A stretch of 64,000 nucleotides of DNA from Pseudoalteromonas luteoviolacea (GTDB lineage Bacteria > Pseudomonadota > Gammaproteobacteria > Enterobacterales > Alteromonadaceae): the NCBI RefSeq assembly GCF_000814765.1, contig NZ_JWIC01000005.1, positions 62,001 through 126,000 of the forward strand, written 5' to 3'. Each line of letters opens with the position of its first letter. Position 1 is the first letter of the stretch. The notes under the pieces are model-generated. The model was given only the letters and a program-made list of their open reading frames with translations. It did no database searches and was not told where the DNA came from. The position numbers were made by a program, and so were the translations under genes. Positions 1 to 9,358 of this stretch are shown piece by piece.

Positions 1-168
1 GTAATCATCGGCGCTCAGTTTTTTTGCGATATTTTGAGAAGTAAACTCGCGAAGAACATAGTCCGAAATGGCAGTATTAATCCCTTCAGTGGCGTAATTA
101 TGCAACCAAACTTGTGCAGACAATACTGCAATATTCGCGCTGTCATCAAAAGTTGCGACTCTACACAT
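1..168 (-). CDS. GNAT-family N-acetyltransferase, N-terminal fragment (partial)
   Basis: The first 56 codons of a gene that leaves the window at base 1. The start at 168 is preceded by AAGGA on the minus strand. The peptide opens MCRVATFDDSANIAVLSAQV and continues with a 'W-x-x-Y-A-T-E-G-I' stretch typical of the first helix of GNAT acetyltransferases, enzymes that move an acetyl group from acetyl-CoA to an amine. The acetyl-CoA binding part lies outside the window, so family membership rests on the N-terminus only and the substrate is unknown. Confidence 0.6.
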   Translation of the reverse strand, partial: MCRVATFDDSANIAVLSAQVWLHNYATEGINTAISDYVLREFTSQNIAKKLSADDY

Positions 169-323
169 ATTCCTTGATCCCCTATCAATGACACACCTAA
201 CGTTTAAGTGGTTTCCGAAGCAAGTCCGGCCATGATGTTGATTTCCTATTCATCACACACTTATTTCACCTATTCCAATGACTTACTGGCCCGTCATCGC
301 TGAAAAATGACTCTGCTACGAGT

Positions 324-1061
324 CTAATTAGGTATTTCGTGCACCTCACCGACCCAGTGACCATCGCATTTTTGGGCGATAACCAACGCATCTTGCGACT
401 CCCCAGCTTGTGCAAGCAAATCTCCTTTGAACCATATCGCACTTTTACCTGCCGCGGGTAGACCACCGCTTGGCTTGTTAAAATTCGCTATAGCAACCAA
501 CATTTGATATTCATCAGAATAACTAGCCCACATTTTCGCATCATTTGCATAACCATTAGGGGTTACCAAAACGCCAGCAACATATATGGATGCTCCAAGC
601 TCTGAACAAGTCTTTGCATGCGCTGGATTAATCGTGTCTGCACATATGGCATTGGCAATCGATTCTTGCTCGAGTTGAACTAAGTGATATTGATCACCGC
701 TGCTAAAATATACATCTTCACCTTCATGAAGGTATATCTTTTCGTAAGTTTCAATTTCACCCGTATTATGAATTATCAACAGGCCAATTTTCTCTAACCC
801 AGTCGATTGAATAGGTGCGCCTATACCAACCGTTATATTGCATTTTATAGCAGCGTCAACAAACGGCGCTAAACGTACATCATCTGGTTTGAAAGCGAGC
901 TCTTTCGCCAATTCCATTTCATAACCAGTTAAAGACAGCTCGGGAAAAATAAGGTAATTGACGTCATATAAACTGGCTTGATGAATATACCTGAGATGAT
1001 TGACAATATTCGCGTTCACATCTCCTTTAACCGAGCTACTTTGCGCCACCGCTATTTTCAT
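324..1061 (-). CDS. Carbon-nitrogen hydrolase (nitrilase superfamily)
   Basis: 245 residues, no signal peptide, so probably cytoplasmic. The nitrilase-superfamily triad is visible: Glu41 in FPELSLTGYE, Lys108 in YEKIYLHEGE and Cys140 in NAICADTINP. These enzymes hydrolyse amides or nitriles through a cysteine thioester. The length is slightly under the usual 260-300 residues, but the fold appears complete. It stands alone between the GNAT fragment and the Hint protein, so context gives no substrate. Family assignment is firm; the specific reaction is unknown. Confidence 0.85.
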   Translation of the reverse strand: MKIAVAQSSSVKGDVNANIVNHLRYIHQASLYDVNYLIFPELSLTGYEMELAKELAFKPDDVRLAPFVDAAIKCNITVGIGAPIQSTGLEKIGLLIIHNTGEIETYEKIYLHEGEDVYFSSGDQYHLVQLEQESIANAICADTINPAHAKTCSELGASIYVAGVLVTPNGYANDAKMWASYSDEYQMLVAIANFNKPSGGLPAAGKSAIWFKGDLLAQAGESQDALVIAQKCDGHWVGEVHEIPN

Positions 1062-1299
1062 AATTACTACTCATTTTAAACTTTTTAATGTTCATAATCA
1101 GTAATACTGCATGTTGCTTTATAACTTATCAACAACAGATTACCTGTGAAGCACTTCAATCATACGTGTTATTATTTTTTAGACCAGTTATTACCAGAAG
1201 GTCTAACGGTGCTCTCATGAGTTAAATAATTCATTGCGATATTTAATCCTCTTTTTTTGTAATCAAGCGAGAACACAGAGATTAGGTCCATTTGTGTAC

Positions 1300-1349
1300 T
1301 TCACCTAAAAATTGCTTGCTAGGTGAATTTGATCTCCTAACAAGCAATT
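1300..1349 (-). terminator. Terminator-like hairpin with an alternative overlapping hairpin
   Basis: Just 3' of the Hint-domain gene on the minus strand. Arms 1310-1323 and 1336-1349 pair over 14 positions with one mismatch (outer nine bases AATTGCTTG/CAAGCAATT perfect) and are followed on the minus strand by a run of T. A second perfect 8-bp pairing, 1300-1307 with 1320-1327 (TTCACCTA/TAGGTGAA), uses part of the same DNA, so the two stems exclude each other. The intrinsic terminator is likely; a switch is only a possibility. Confidence 0.6.
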
Positions 1350-1354
1350 CAATG

Positions 1355-3268
1355 TTAATTAAGGCTGTTTAAATAATCTTGGTGCCAATAGGACGGGATG
1401 CGATTAAGCATGTCATCACGAGAGAAGGACACCTCTTCAAATTCATTTTGCAGTTGTGTTGCCAGATCACCCACCAACAAACCATTTGCAAACATATTAA
1501 ATGTCTCGCCTTCTATGGCATTTGATGCATCGTCTAGACGTGCTAATTTTAGGTTGTATACAGGCTTATCATAAGCAATTTTGTTGACTTTTATGACTAT
1601 GTCCAGTCCAGATTCAGTCATTATCGACTGCCCTAAGTTAACTTTACTCGCCCATATAGACTGCCCAGCTCCAGTTACAACTGGATGTGATTCAGTCAGT
1701 AATAGTGTGGCACCTTTTTGTGTTGTGACTTCAATCATAGGCAATATCTCTGTTCCCACGGAAATATCTGAAATGGTTAATGGTATTTTATGCCCAGGAG
1801 AAAACTGGCTACTACCAAGCACGGTCTCTCCCACTTTTAACTTTTCAAGGGGTTTTTTATCCCCATTAAGCAGGGTGATTTCAGACTCTCCAGCTAAACA
1901 AGAATAAACAACTTGTAGTGGTAGTTGAGAAATATCACTATTTGACGACCCAGGGATATCAAAAGTCCCCGTAATCACTGATAAATCTCTGACGAGTTTA
2001 CGCGGTCCTCTCATATACTCTGTTGCAACCGACAAATGGATAAACCAATTTGCATCTTGTTGACGAGAATAAAGGTATGAATCCCCAAAAACCCCTTTGT
2101 CAGCAGGAATATCCCACGAAACCTCAGTGTTATAGCGCCCATCCCAGCCTTGAACATATTTTAAAGAAAGGTGATCTGCAAACTCCTTATTTAAATCTGA
2201 AAACTCAGTATTACCAAATAAATGTGCTCCGCCCCCTTCTACTGTTTGTATGTAAACATTCGTTGCAGACGACATCACTGAGGGTTGATGTTTAACTGGG
2301 TTATAGTTCAACCATAAGTAATTTTCAGACACTTCAACAACGTCAAACGACGTCCAATCACGGCGATATATTTTTTTAACCTTTCCCAAGACGGTATAAC
2401 TGCCTTTCATTGGTATTCGCAGTCTTAAATCTGCCACTGGTGTATCGTAAGGATGATCACTCACATAATCACAGTCCAAGTGATGACGATTTAAACAGAC
2501 GTTAATTTTGCCATCAGGCATGCCGGCGCCTGAGCTCGACGTGCTATCAACTGGGTGTTGGATTGAGACTAGGTTAAATGACGCCTTATTCGAACCGCCT
2601 ATCAATGCGGTAATACTTTCAAAAACATGCTCAGATTGTATTTGCTTATAGAAAGTTTTCCGCTCCCCCTGTTTGTCCAAAAACGTTGTTAGTACCGAAG
2701 AAGTCACAATCAGATCTGATTGTTTAATTTTTTCTTTAATGCCTTTCAAAGGCGCTTTTGCTGAAATAAGCTTTCGTTTTTGCTCTGCACCATCACCGAA
2801 ATACTCTTCCACTTGATAATCAATGATTGTTTCTCCATGTGTATTGGCGACGTGAACGTCCAACAATATATACTCTGCTAACTCATTTTGAGAGTACATC
2901 GTTGTTGTCGTTAAAAATTGCTCTCCTGTTTTTTCATTCTCCTCAATAGTAAACCCGAGGTTAGTGAAGTGAAAGCAATCACGCACAACAGAAGCTTGGC
3001 ACGAACTACTCGATAACATGCCTATTGGCAGCGCCTTTGAGCCGAGCTCAGACACACTGTTTGTGGTGAGTAATTTGTATAAAAACGGGCGCGTTTTGTG
3101 GTTCAGTCCTGCTCGCATATAACGAGATTTAAGAGCATCAACGGCTCTGCTCTCCAACTGCGTGAATGCGGGCGAAGAAGGTGCATGTTGGCTGCTTGGG
3201 TCGTTTGCATACATAGGTGATGCAATCAAACTCAAAGCGAAACATACTGTCCTTAGGGCAAATTTCAT
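1355..3268 (-). CDS. Secreted protein with C-terminal Hint (hedgehog/intein) domain
   Basis: 637 residues with a signal peptide (about 1-21, cut after SPMYA). Residues 22-455 match no family I recognise; they contain several Cys and mixed beta-type sequence. From about 456 to 605 there is a Hint fold: SCLAGESEITLLNG with Cys457 as the nucleophile, TESHPV with the block-B Thr525/His528 pair, and a final FANGLLVGD strand. Hint domains carry out an N-to-S acyl shift at the cysteine and can cleave the chain. The usual terminal His-Asn is absent, so intein-like C-terminal cleavage is unlikely. About 30 residues follow the domain. The gene is single. The Hint call is confident; autoprocessing and function are inferred. 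Confidence 0.75.
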   Translation of the reverse strand: MKFALRTVCFALSLIASPMYANDPSSQHAPSSPAFTQLESRAVDALKSRYMRAGLNHKTRPFLYKLLTTNSVSELGSKALPIGMLSSSSCQASVVRDCFHFTNLGFTIEENEKTGEQFLTTTTMYSQNELAEYILLDVHVANTHGETIIDYQVEEYFGDGAEQKRKLISAKAPLKGIKEKIKQSDLIVTSSVLTTFLDKQGERKTFYKQIQSEHVFESITALIGGSNKASFNLVSIQHPVDSTSSSGAGMPDGKINVCLNRHHLDCDYVSDHPYDTPVADLRLRIPMKGSYTVLGKVKKIYRRDWTSFDVVEVSENYLWLNYNPVKHQPSVMSSATNVYIQTVEGGGAHLFGNTEFSDLNKEFADHLSLKYVQGWDGRYNTEVSWDIPADKGVFGDSYLYSRQQDANWFIHLSVATEYMRGPRKLVRDLSVITGTFDIPGSSNSDISQLPLQVVYSCLAGESEITLLNGDKKPLEKLKVGETVLGSSQFSPGHKIPLTISDISVGTEILPMIEVTTQKGATLLLTESHPVVTGAGQSIWASKVNLGQSIMTESGLDIVIKVNKIAYDKPVYNLKLARLDDASNAIEGETFNMFANGLLVGDLATQLQNEFEEVSFSRDDMLNRIPSYWHQDYLNSLN

Positions 3269-3655
3269 TGTTATTCCTTTATTGTTTATTTAATTTTTAA
3301 AGTAAAAATATTCACTCACCGAGCCTCACATCAAAGATTGGATAAATTCAATTTTTGAAATAATTATAAATATATTTATACAAAATAATGAAATTATCTA
3401 TTTATTAGCAAGGAGAGTTAACAACATATTAAATAAAACACGAATGCAGCACAAAAGAAAAAAACTAAACTTGGCATTGCCAAATATGAAAATACAGTCG
3501 TTAACGTCATTGCTTAACTCACTACCATTCCTACAACCCATTCTAATTACAAAAGCAGAAATACACCGTATGATTAAATTTAAAATAAACCTTAGATAAA
3601 GCTGATTAGGGTTTAAAAACACCAAGTATAAATTTGTAAAAAGGAGGTTTTAGAG
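3269..3655. other. AT-rich intergenic region, divergent 5' ends
   Basis: 387 bases between the starts of the Hint-protein gene (minus) and the M20 peptidase gene (plus). It must hold both promoters, but I cannot single out convincing -35/-10 pairs. The one feature that stands out is a strong AAAGGAGG ribosome-binding site at about 3640-3647 for the peptidase. A 75-codon minus ORF inside has no ribosome-binding site or family signature. Confidence 0.5.
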
Positions 3656-5194
3656 ATGATAAAAACAATAAAATACACAACTTTATCGTATATATTTTTA
3701 ATTTGCACATTGCCATTTCACGCACCAGCCATAGAGGTTTTAAGTAACAGTGAACTAAAACGGGCAGTTAAAACTAAAACACCCGATGCGATTGCGCTAT
3801 TTAGGGAGCTACTCAGTCTACCCAATGACACACATAACCCAGAAGACATCAAACAGTTATCCAATTGGCTAATCAAAGCATTTAGCCAGAGAGGCTTTAA
3901 AGCGCAAACGCTTGATATGTCGGGCAGTCCACTCGTTTATGCAGAGCGTATTAATCCCAACGCCACCAAAACTATGCTGGTCTACCTTCAGGCAGATGGT
4001 CAACCTGTTGACCCCTCAGCTTGGCAACAACCTAACCCCTATCGAGCCGTATTAAAAACGCAAACAGATAATGGGTCTTGGGAGATTATTCCATGGTCGC
4101 AACTAAATAATCGAATAGATCCAAATTTACGCATATTTGCGCGTTCCGCTTCAGACTCAAAAGGCCCCATTGCACAGTTTCTTGTTGCATTGGATATATT
4201 GAATGAGCAAAAAATACTCCTAAACTATAACTTAAAAATCATCATGGACACCGAAGAAGAGATCGGCTCACCACACCTCCCAGCTGCCATTATTGCGCAT
4301 AAGCAAAAACTACAAGCTGATTTATTGCTTATTTTTGACGGTCCACCTCACAATTCAAATCAACCGACAGTTGCACTAGGTGCAAGAGGGATAGCAACAA
4401 TACAACTTACTACTTTCGGAGCTTATCAGCCCCAACATAGCGGCCATTATGGCAATTATGCACCTAACCCAGCGCTGCACCTTGCTCAAATTCTGGGGTC
4501 AATGAAATCACAAAATGGTAGAGTAATCATTCCTGGCTTCTATGATGGTGTAAACCTCAATGACAAATTAAAAACACGACTGGCGAAAGTGCCTGATGAT
4601 GAGACAAAGCTCAAAGCACAGCTCGGCTTTTCAAGCCACGATAAAGTAGGAAATACGCTTCAAGAGTCTATCCAATATCCTTCACTGAACATTCGCGGTA
4701 TGAACAGTGGATGGGTCGAACAACAAGCTAGAACAATTATACCCAGTAAGGCCATCGCAGAACTAGATATAAGACTGGTGCAAGAATCAAACCCAGACAG
4801 ACTGATACAACTGGTAAAAAAACACATTGAAAGGCTTGGATATTTTGTAATTGACCGTCTCCCTACTCATGAAGAGCGTATGAAATATCCGTATATTGTC
4901 ACCATGAAGTCACGCTCAATCTATGGCTCATTTCGAAGCGAACCACATTCACTGGCTGGAAGAGTTGCCATCGAAGGCATGACAAACTTCTATGGTCAAA
5001 AGCCGATTATATTGCGTTCTGGAGGCGGTTCAATCCCCATTGCACCAATAGTGAATACATTGAACATTCCTGCGGCCATAGTGCCTAGTGTAAATATGGA
5101 CAATAACCAGCACAGTCCTAACGAAAACATTCGGATAGGAAATTTTCTAGAAGGAATCGCATCCATTACTTCTGTACTGAATCAACAACTATAA
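3656..5194 (+). CDS. Secreted M20-family metallopeptidase
   Basis: 512 residues with a signal peptide (about 1-25, AxA-like cut near HAPA). M20 landmarks: the first metal site at LQADGQP (Gln112, Asp114), bridging Asp167 in SASDSKGP, catalytic Glu200-202 in DTEEEIGSP, Asp228, and the C-terminal metal His486 in NNQHSPNE. The dimerisation domain lies at about 240-385. Most M20 enzymes have His where this one has Gln112. Predicted role: exo- or dipeptidase in the periplasm or outside the cell. The start is fixed by the AAAGGAGG site ten bases upstream. It stands alone. Family confident, substrate unknown. Confidence 0.85.
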   Translation: MIKTIKYTTLSYIFLICTLPFHAPAIEVLSNSELKRAVKTKTPDAIALFRELLSLPNDTHNPEDIKQLSNWLIKAFSQRGFKAQTLDMSGSPLVYAERINPNATKTMLVYLQADGQPVDPSAWQQPNPYRAVLKTQTDNGSWEIIPWSQLNNRIDPNLRIFARSASDSKGPIAQFLVALDILNEQKILLNYNLKIIMDTEEEIGSPHLPAAIIAHKQKLQADLLLIFDGPPHNSNQPTVALGARGIATIQLTTFGAYQPQHSGHYGNYAPNPALHLAQILGSMKSQNGRVIIPGFYDGVNLNDKLKTRLAKVPDDETKLKAQLGFSSHDKVGNTLQESIQYPSLNIRGMNSGWVEQQARTIIPSKAIAELDIRLVQESNPDRLIQLVKKHIERLGYFVIDRLPTHEERMKYPYIVTMKSRSIYGSFRSEPHSLAGRVAIEGMTNFYGQKPIILRSGGGSIPIAPIVNTLNIPAAIVPSVNMDNNQHSPNENIRIGNFLEGIASITSVLNQQL

Positions 5195-5228
5195 CCTGAA
5201 CAGCCAGCACTATGGCTGCCCCAAATTG

Positions 5229-5582
5229 CTAACTTGTCGGTTCAACATAACGTTGAACCCGCCTAATACCCGTCAATATTGTCACAGCAAGTACTGCGTA
5301 TAAGATACCTTTACTCGTCCAAGTGGCTGTTGGTATTGGTTCAAACAACCTCAAATAATCATTGATAAATAGCGTACCTATAGTTACTGACAAAGCGGTC
5401 ATGTTAAAACACCAGCTTCGACCACGCTTAACAGTAAGAATAGAAAGCGCTAGAACAAAAATCGACGAATAAAAAGCCAACACAGACATAGCACCAGGAA
5501 CAAAACTTGGCACAAGTAAAAGCAGTGAAGTGATGACCAATAAACAAGCGTACACATGAGAAAAACAGCCCTTTACATTCAT
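5229..5582 (-). CDS. Small four-helix inner-membrane protein, unknown
   Basis: 117 residues with four hydrophobic segments (about 11-27, 31-49, 60-76, 88-104) separated by short polar loops, one of them the basic VKRGRSW. Start ATG at 5582. No catalytic or family motif is recognised. It is convergent with the M20 gene (35 bases between), and the small inverted repeat CAGCCA/TGGCTG between them may act as a weak shared terminator. Real coding sequence is likely from the clean transmembrane pattern; function unknown. Confidence 0.55.
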   Translation of the reverse strand: MNVKGCFSHVYACLLVITSLLLLVPSFVPGAMSVLAFYSSIFVLALSILTVKRGRSWCFNMTALSVTIGTLFINDYLRLFEPIPTATWTSKGILYAVLAVTILTGIRRVQRYVEPTS

Positions 5583-5673
5583 TTCAGTTCCTTCAAATCA
5601 CCGGTTCCATCGTGTGAGCATAACTTTGCCTTCCCCTGAGCAAGCGAAAGTCAGATTTACTGCACCACCTGAA

Positions 5674-5835
5674 TTATTTACTACAATCCATGTCTACACC
5701 ACCTTGAAACTCATACCCTAAAAACTGATACGCACCATCTGTCAAAGTAAATGTATTCTCTAATAAATTAACCTTATCGTATTGGTACTCTGTGCCGACT
5801 GGGTCTTCTTTTTCTAATTGCACAATGCAGTGCAT
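5674..5835 (-). pseudogene. Possible remnant of a small gene, frames disrupted
   Basis: A 53-codon stretch starting ATG at 5835 reads MHCIVQLEKEDPVGTEYQYD and continues in protein-like composition to a stop at 5674. In the next frame the downstream bases give another protein-like run (IVVNNSGGAVNLTFACSGEG, about 5610-5680). Upstream, an ATG at 5852 with GAGGGG before it starts what looks like a signal peptide (MRRTLLCTALC) in yet another frame. This pattern suggests one small exported protein broken by indels, but no homologue is known to me, so this is tentative. Confidence 0.25.
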
Positions 5836-5936
5836 AATAGAGTTCTTCTCATTATTCCCCTCTTAAAATACTATAATTTTTTGAAAAAATGGCATGAAAA
5901 AACTCGAAAACTGTTTCTATTTGTAAATATTACAAT

Positions 5937-6562
5937 TTATTTATTGTCTAATGCGATTTTTCCTGCAAGTCCAATTAACATGACTCCAGACACCCCTTCT
6001 AATATACGCGTATAGTGAGTTGTTTTTGCTTGGCTAAATGCCCAGCTGCCCGCAACGGCATAGGCTAAATTACACAACGTTGCCATGGTGCTAAAAGTAA
6101 GGCCATAAATAAGTAAAACCCAAGTAGGGTTTTCACTGTGTGGGTCGATAAATTGAGGTAAAAAAGAAAGAAAAAACAATGCCACCTTCGGATTTAAGAC
6201 ACTAACGACAATACCTTGAATGAAATATTGCCCTGTCGTTCTTGTGTTAACTGTAAACTGACATTTGATTTTTTTTGGTAGAACGATAACAAGCATTTAA
6301 TGCCCAAGTAACACAGGTAGGCAGCACCTAAGAATTTAATGATGCTAAATAATACTGCCGAGCTCAAAATAATAGCCGACAACCCTAGACATGCTGCAAT
6401 AGTATGAAATACATAACCTACACCTAATCCTGCGGCGGCTTTCAAACCCGCCTGTGTCTTTCCTTTCATCGTATTTGTTACGATATAAATTACATCTGGG
6501 CCAGGGACCAAGTTAATCGCTAAACAAGCAATCAAAAATATAAAGAAAGCACTTAATTCCAT
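5937..6562 (-). pseudogene. LysE/RhtB amino-acid exporter, split by a one-base shift in an A8 run
   Basis: Two overlapping reading frames together make one LysE/RhtB exporter. The first (from 6562) carries the family N-terminus with LVPGPDVIYIV and a GLGVGY helix; the second (from about 6270 to 5937) carries the C-terminal half with LNPKVALFFLSFLPQF. They meet at eight T (eight A on the coding strand) at 6269-6276. One added A would give a continuous 208-residue protein, the usual family length. This may be a true frameshift, slippage-controlled expression, or a base-calling indel. These proteins export amino acids or homoserine lactones in six helices; this one's substrate is unknown. Confidence 0.8.
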
Positions 6563-6769
6563 TTATTTTTCCTATGTGTGTTGTACAAAGCGAATTCAAA
6601 ATTAAAAATTATATTAAAAATATACAATTCTAAAACATGATACTTTTTATAGCCGCACGCTCTTTAGCAATTTAAGCACGAAAAGTTCAATTTGATCATA
6701 AGCTTATAGGTTGATTTATGATCTTTTGCATGTTCATATAGGGTTACTTTATGAAATTAAGTACCGATT

Positions 6770-7957
6770 ATGATGTTTCGTACACTCTTTTTATTTACGC
6801 TGGCATGCGCGTCCTCTCTTACATTAGCAGATCAAGTAATTACAAACAAAAGCCCACTACGACACAAACAAACAATTAAAAATGCAAATAACCCTCACTT
6901 TGAAATAGCCAACCCCAGATATGTGTTTAACACCGCAGCACAAGTGCTTTTGGTTGTGAGTGGTGATAGCAATGCACTGTCCATTTTTAAGCAAAATGAG
7001 CAGCAAAAATTTCAATATTCTCAAAGTTTTTCAAAGCAGCACAATCACCAACTGGCACTTGAAGGGGCTTCTGATATTTCTTATGTCATTGACAGCGATA
7101 TTGCTATTGTTTCATCTTTTTATAGTGGTTCACTATCGACATTTAAACGCAACGATAACGGGCAATTTAAACATGTAGAAACGCTTAGTGATCACATAGA
7201 TATGAAACAGGCATTTCGTGACTATAAAAAGGTCCGCGATAAAGACACTTTTAAGCTCATTGGTGCATGGGATACACTCATTTCACAAGACAATAAAACG
7301 CTCTATGTGGCCAGTTATCAAAGCAATGCCGTTAGTACATTTGAGGTCAAAAGTTCGGGGAAGCTCAATTTCTTAGGCCAGTTGCTGCCCAATCATAATT
7401 GGGGAAAACCCACCTCTATCGCTCAATCTAAAGACGCGAATTGGCTTTATATCAGCGGCTTCGAGCAGAGTAAAATATCTATTTTACATAGAGAAAAAGG
7501 CGCAAAGTACAGGTTAAGTCAATCTATTGCTCATGGTGAAAAACAAATCCAAACCATGCAAAACCCACAACAAATTGTCATTACCCCTGACAATCAATTT
7601 TTATTTGTTGCAGCATCCAAAAGTAATAGTCTTAATGTGTTTAAAAGAAATGCTTCAGAGTATTTTGAACTTATTCAAGTAATTGACCACAAGCAAACTG
7701 ATGGTTTATCCGGTGCATGCTGTATTGCTTATGCTGATAAACATAACTTAGTCTTCGCAGCTGGTGAAGCTGATAAAGGTTTTTTAGTGTTTAGGCAATC
7801 ACCTAGCAGTGGTGAACTGACTTTAATTGAACACATCAAACACAGTGGTCTAAGTAATATAAACGGTGTATCTTCGATTAGTTTATCTCAAGATGGTCAG
7901 CGTGTATTTGTGACTACAGGTAAAAATAATGAAATCTTTATTTTTGAGATTATCTGA
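6770..7957 (+). CDS. Exported beta-propeller protein, lactonase-like
   Basis: 395 residues with a signal peptide (about 1-20, ending SLTLA). The rest is a repeated pattern, roughly every 50-55 residues, of 'hhVxSxxSNxLxxFxR' strands (for example VAASKSNSLNVFKRN and VVSGDSNALSIFKQN), matching the seven-bladed propeller of the lactonase (PF10282) / YVTN family. These are often periplasmic proteins with unproven catalysis. Two adjacent ATGs (6770, 6773) are both possible starts. A convergent hairpin ends it. Fold fairly sure; lactonase activity not. Confidence 0.7.
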   Translation: MMFRTLFLFTLACASSLTLADQVITNKSPLRHKQTIKNANNPHFEIANPRYVFNTAAQVLLVVSGDSNALSIFKQNEQQKFQYSQSFSKQHNHQLALEGASDISYVIDSDIAIVSSFYSGSLSTFKRNDNGQFKHVETLSDHIDMKQAFRDYKKVRDKDTFKLIGAWDTLISQDNKTLYVASYQSNAVSTFEVKSSGKLNFLGQLLPNHNWGKPTSIAQSKDANWLYISGFEQSKISILHREKGAKYRLSQSIAHGEKQIQTMQNPQQIVITPDNQFLFVAASKSNSLNVFKRNASEYFELIQVIDHKQTDGLSGACCIAYADKHNLVFAAGEADKGFLVFRQSPSSGELTLIEHIKHSGLSNINGVSSISLSQDGQRVFVTTGKNNEIFIFEII

Positions 7958-7985
7958 CCGCATTTCAATTCAAGCCTAGAGTACA

Positions 7986-8013
7986 AGAGCATGCTTGTGA
8001 TCACACATGCTCT
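7986..8013. terminator. Bidirectional terminator hairpin
   Basis: Arms AGAGCATG (7986-7993) and CATGCTCT (8006-8013) with an inner TGTGATCACA palindrome, followed by TTAAATAA. It lies between two convergent genes (propeller protein and the unknown 437-residue protein) and can serve both. Confidence 0.6.
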
Positions 8014-8044
8014 TTAAATAAATTGAGATTAAACCAAACTTTAA

Positions 8045-9358
8045 TCACTCTGCCACCTCTTCATTTTTTATCCAACTGAGCCTTCCTAAGTTATATGGTA
8101 TGTCAGGTAGTTCAGCGGCATCATAAATTTCATCAATTTGCTTATTTTCAAAGTCCCGCTGTATAGATGAAAGACGCATTGTAATCCACATTTCTACAGA
8201 ATCAGATTTTTCGAATAAAGCTGGGTTATCTTCGATGGTTTGATTAATCGCTTGCCATACTTGAGATTGGACCTGAGGTGGATGATCATGCGCATGTTCA
8301 ATAACATCTTCCATCCAAGTAACGCCTTGCTTTTCATAAGCATCAAACAGGTGAGTATACATCTCTGTACGTTCAGACTCAGTTTCCATCTTATCAGTAA
8401 ATAGTACCTTACCGCCCTCTGAACTCTCATATGCACTGGTGTATTCATCCACATCTACAAGTCTGCTCACGTACGCAAATATATTGTTTTCACTGTCTTT
8501 ATCGACTTCATCTAGTAGATTGAGAAAAGACGCTCGATCATTATTCTTTATATGAGTCGCCATATCTAAAATCCCACGGCTTTGTTCGAAACTGCTTTCT
8601 TTCAAATGCTGATTAATTGATTCAATGTCTCCTTGCGAGTACCGGTTTTTCGCTAATAAATCGACGTACTGGTGAGTAATCTTGCCAAAATGTAACTTTT
8701 GACTTGCGAGGGTTTTATAATTTGCCGCCTCAGAAAAAGTTCGAAAAGTCACATCTTCTTGATTCTTATGGTAAGACGACGATAAATAAAAGCCAAAGTC
8801 ACTATCTTCATTTTCTTGTTCAGAGAGTGCCGTCAATGTACGTACGGTATCTTCTATGTCATCTTCAGACATGGAGTTGAGTACAGACACCAACTCCTGT
8901 GCTTTTTCCATATTTGCCCCAACTCCAAGAACACTTCCAACATTAAATGAATTTGCTAAAACATCGACGAATTGACTCAATGTTTCATCGTCCATTTTAT
9001 CCATTAACGAGAGTAATTCTTTAGACGGTACATGAGAGCGAAGTATGTCTGCCTGTTCTTTTGTTAACCGATCTTCATGTGTGAGAAACGCATCAATGTC
9101 TTCTAATGTCGACAGTTCACCATAACGATACTCTGGCGGCTTAGCGATACCACCATTATCACTAGAGAAGTTAATCAAATGAACTCTATATTGCTTGGCT
9201 CGTGAATACGGGCTATATGTCTCAACTGGAGTCTCTATAGTAGAAGTCGGTAGCACTTTTGAACCTTGCTCAAGTTTTTCACTTTTTATAATCGAAGTAT
9301 TAGACTCGGCAAACTTTGAATTTGACAAATTAAGGTTAAGAGCAGGTCTTATTTTCAT
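8045..9358 (-). CDS. Unknown acidic, mostly helical protein (437 aa)
   Basis: The open frame reaches a GTG at 9376, but AAGGAG lies inside that extension and sits properly before the ATG at 9358, so 437 residues starting MKIRPALNLNL are chosen. No signal peptide or membrane segment. The sequence is charged, rich in Glu/Asp/Ser, and appears alpha-helical from about residue 85 onward, with no cysteine cluster or enzyme motif. The first 70 residues look disordered. I do not recognise the family. It stands alone, head-on to the propeller gene. Real coding is likely from length and composition; function unknown. Confidence 0.6.
   Translation of the reverse strand: MKIRPALNLNLSNSKFAESNTSIIKSEKLEQGSKVLPTSTIETPVETYSPYSRAKQYRVHLINFSSDNGGIAKPPEYRYGELSTLEDIDAFLTHEDRLTKEQADILRSHVPSKELLSLMDKMDDETLSQFVDVLANSFNVGSVLGVGANMEKAQELVSVLNSMSEDDIEDTVRTLTALSEQENEDSDFGFYLSSSYHKNQEDVTFRTFSEAANYKTLASQKLHFGKITHQYVDLLAKNRYSQGDIESINQHLKESSFEQSRGILDMATHIKNNDRASFLNLLDEVDKDSENNIFAYVSRLVDVDEYTSAYESSEGGKVLFTDKMETESERTEMYTHLFDAYEKQGVTWMEDVIEHAHDHPPQVQSQVWQAINQTIEDNPALFEKSDSVEMWITMRLSSIQRDFENKQIDEIYDAAELPDIPYNLGRLSWIKNEEVAE

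Noticed and set aside
3398..3625. 75-codon minus-strand ORF
   Set aside because: AT-rich region, no ribosome site, hydrophobic composition typical of chance reading in A/T-rich DNA.
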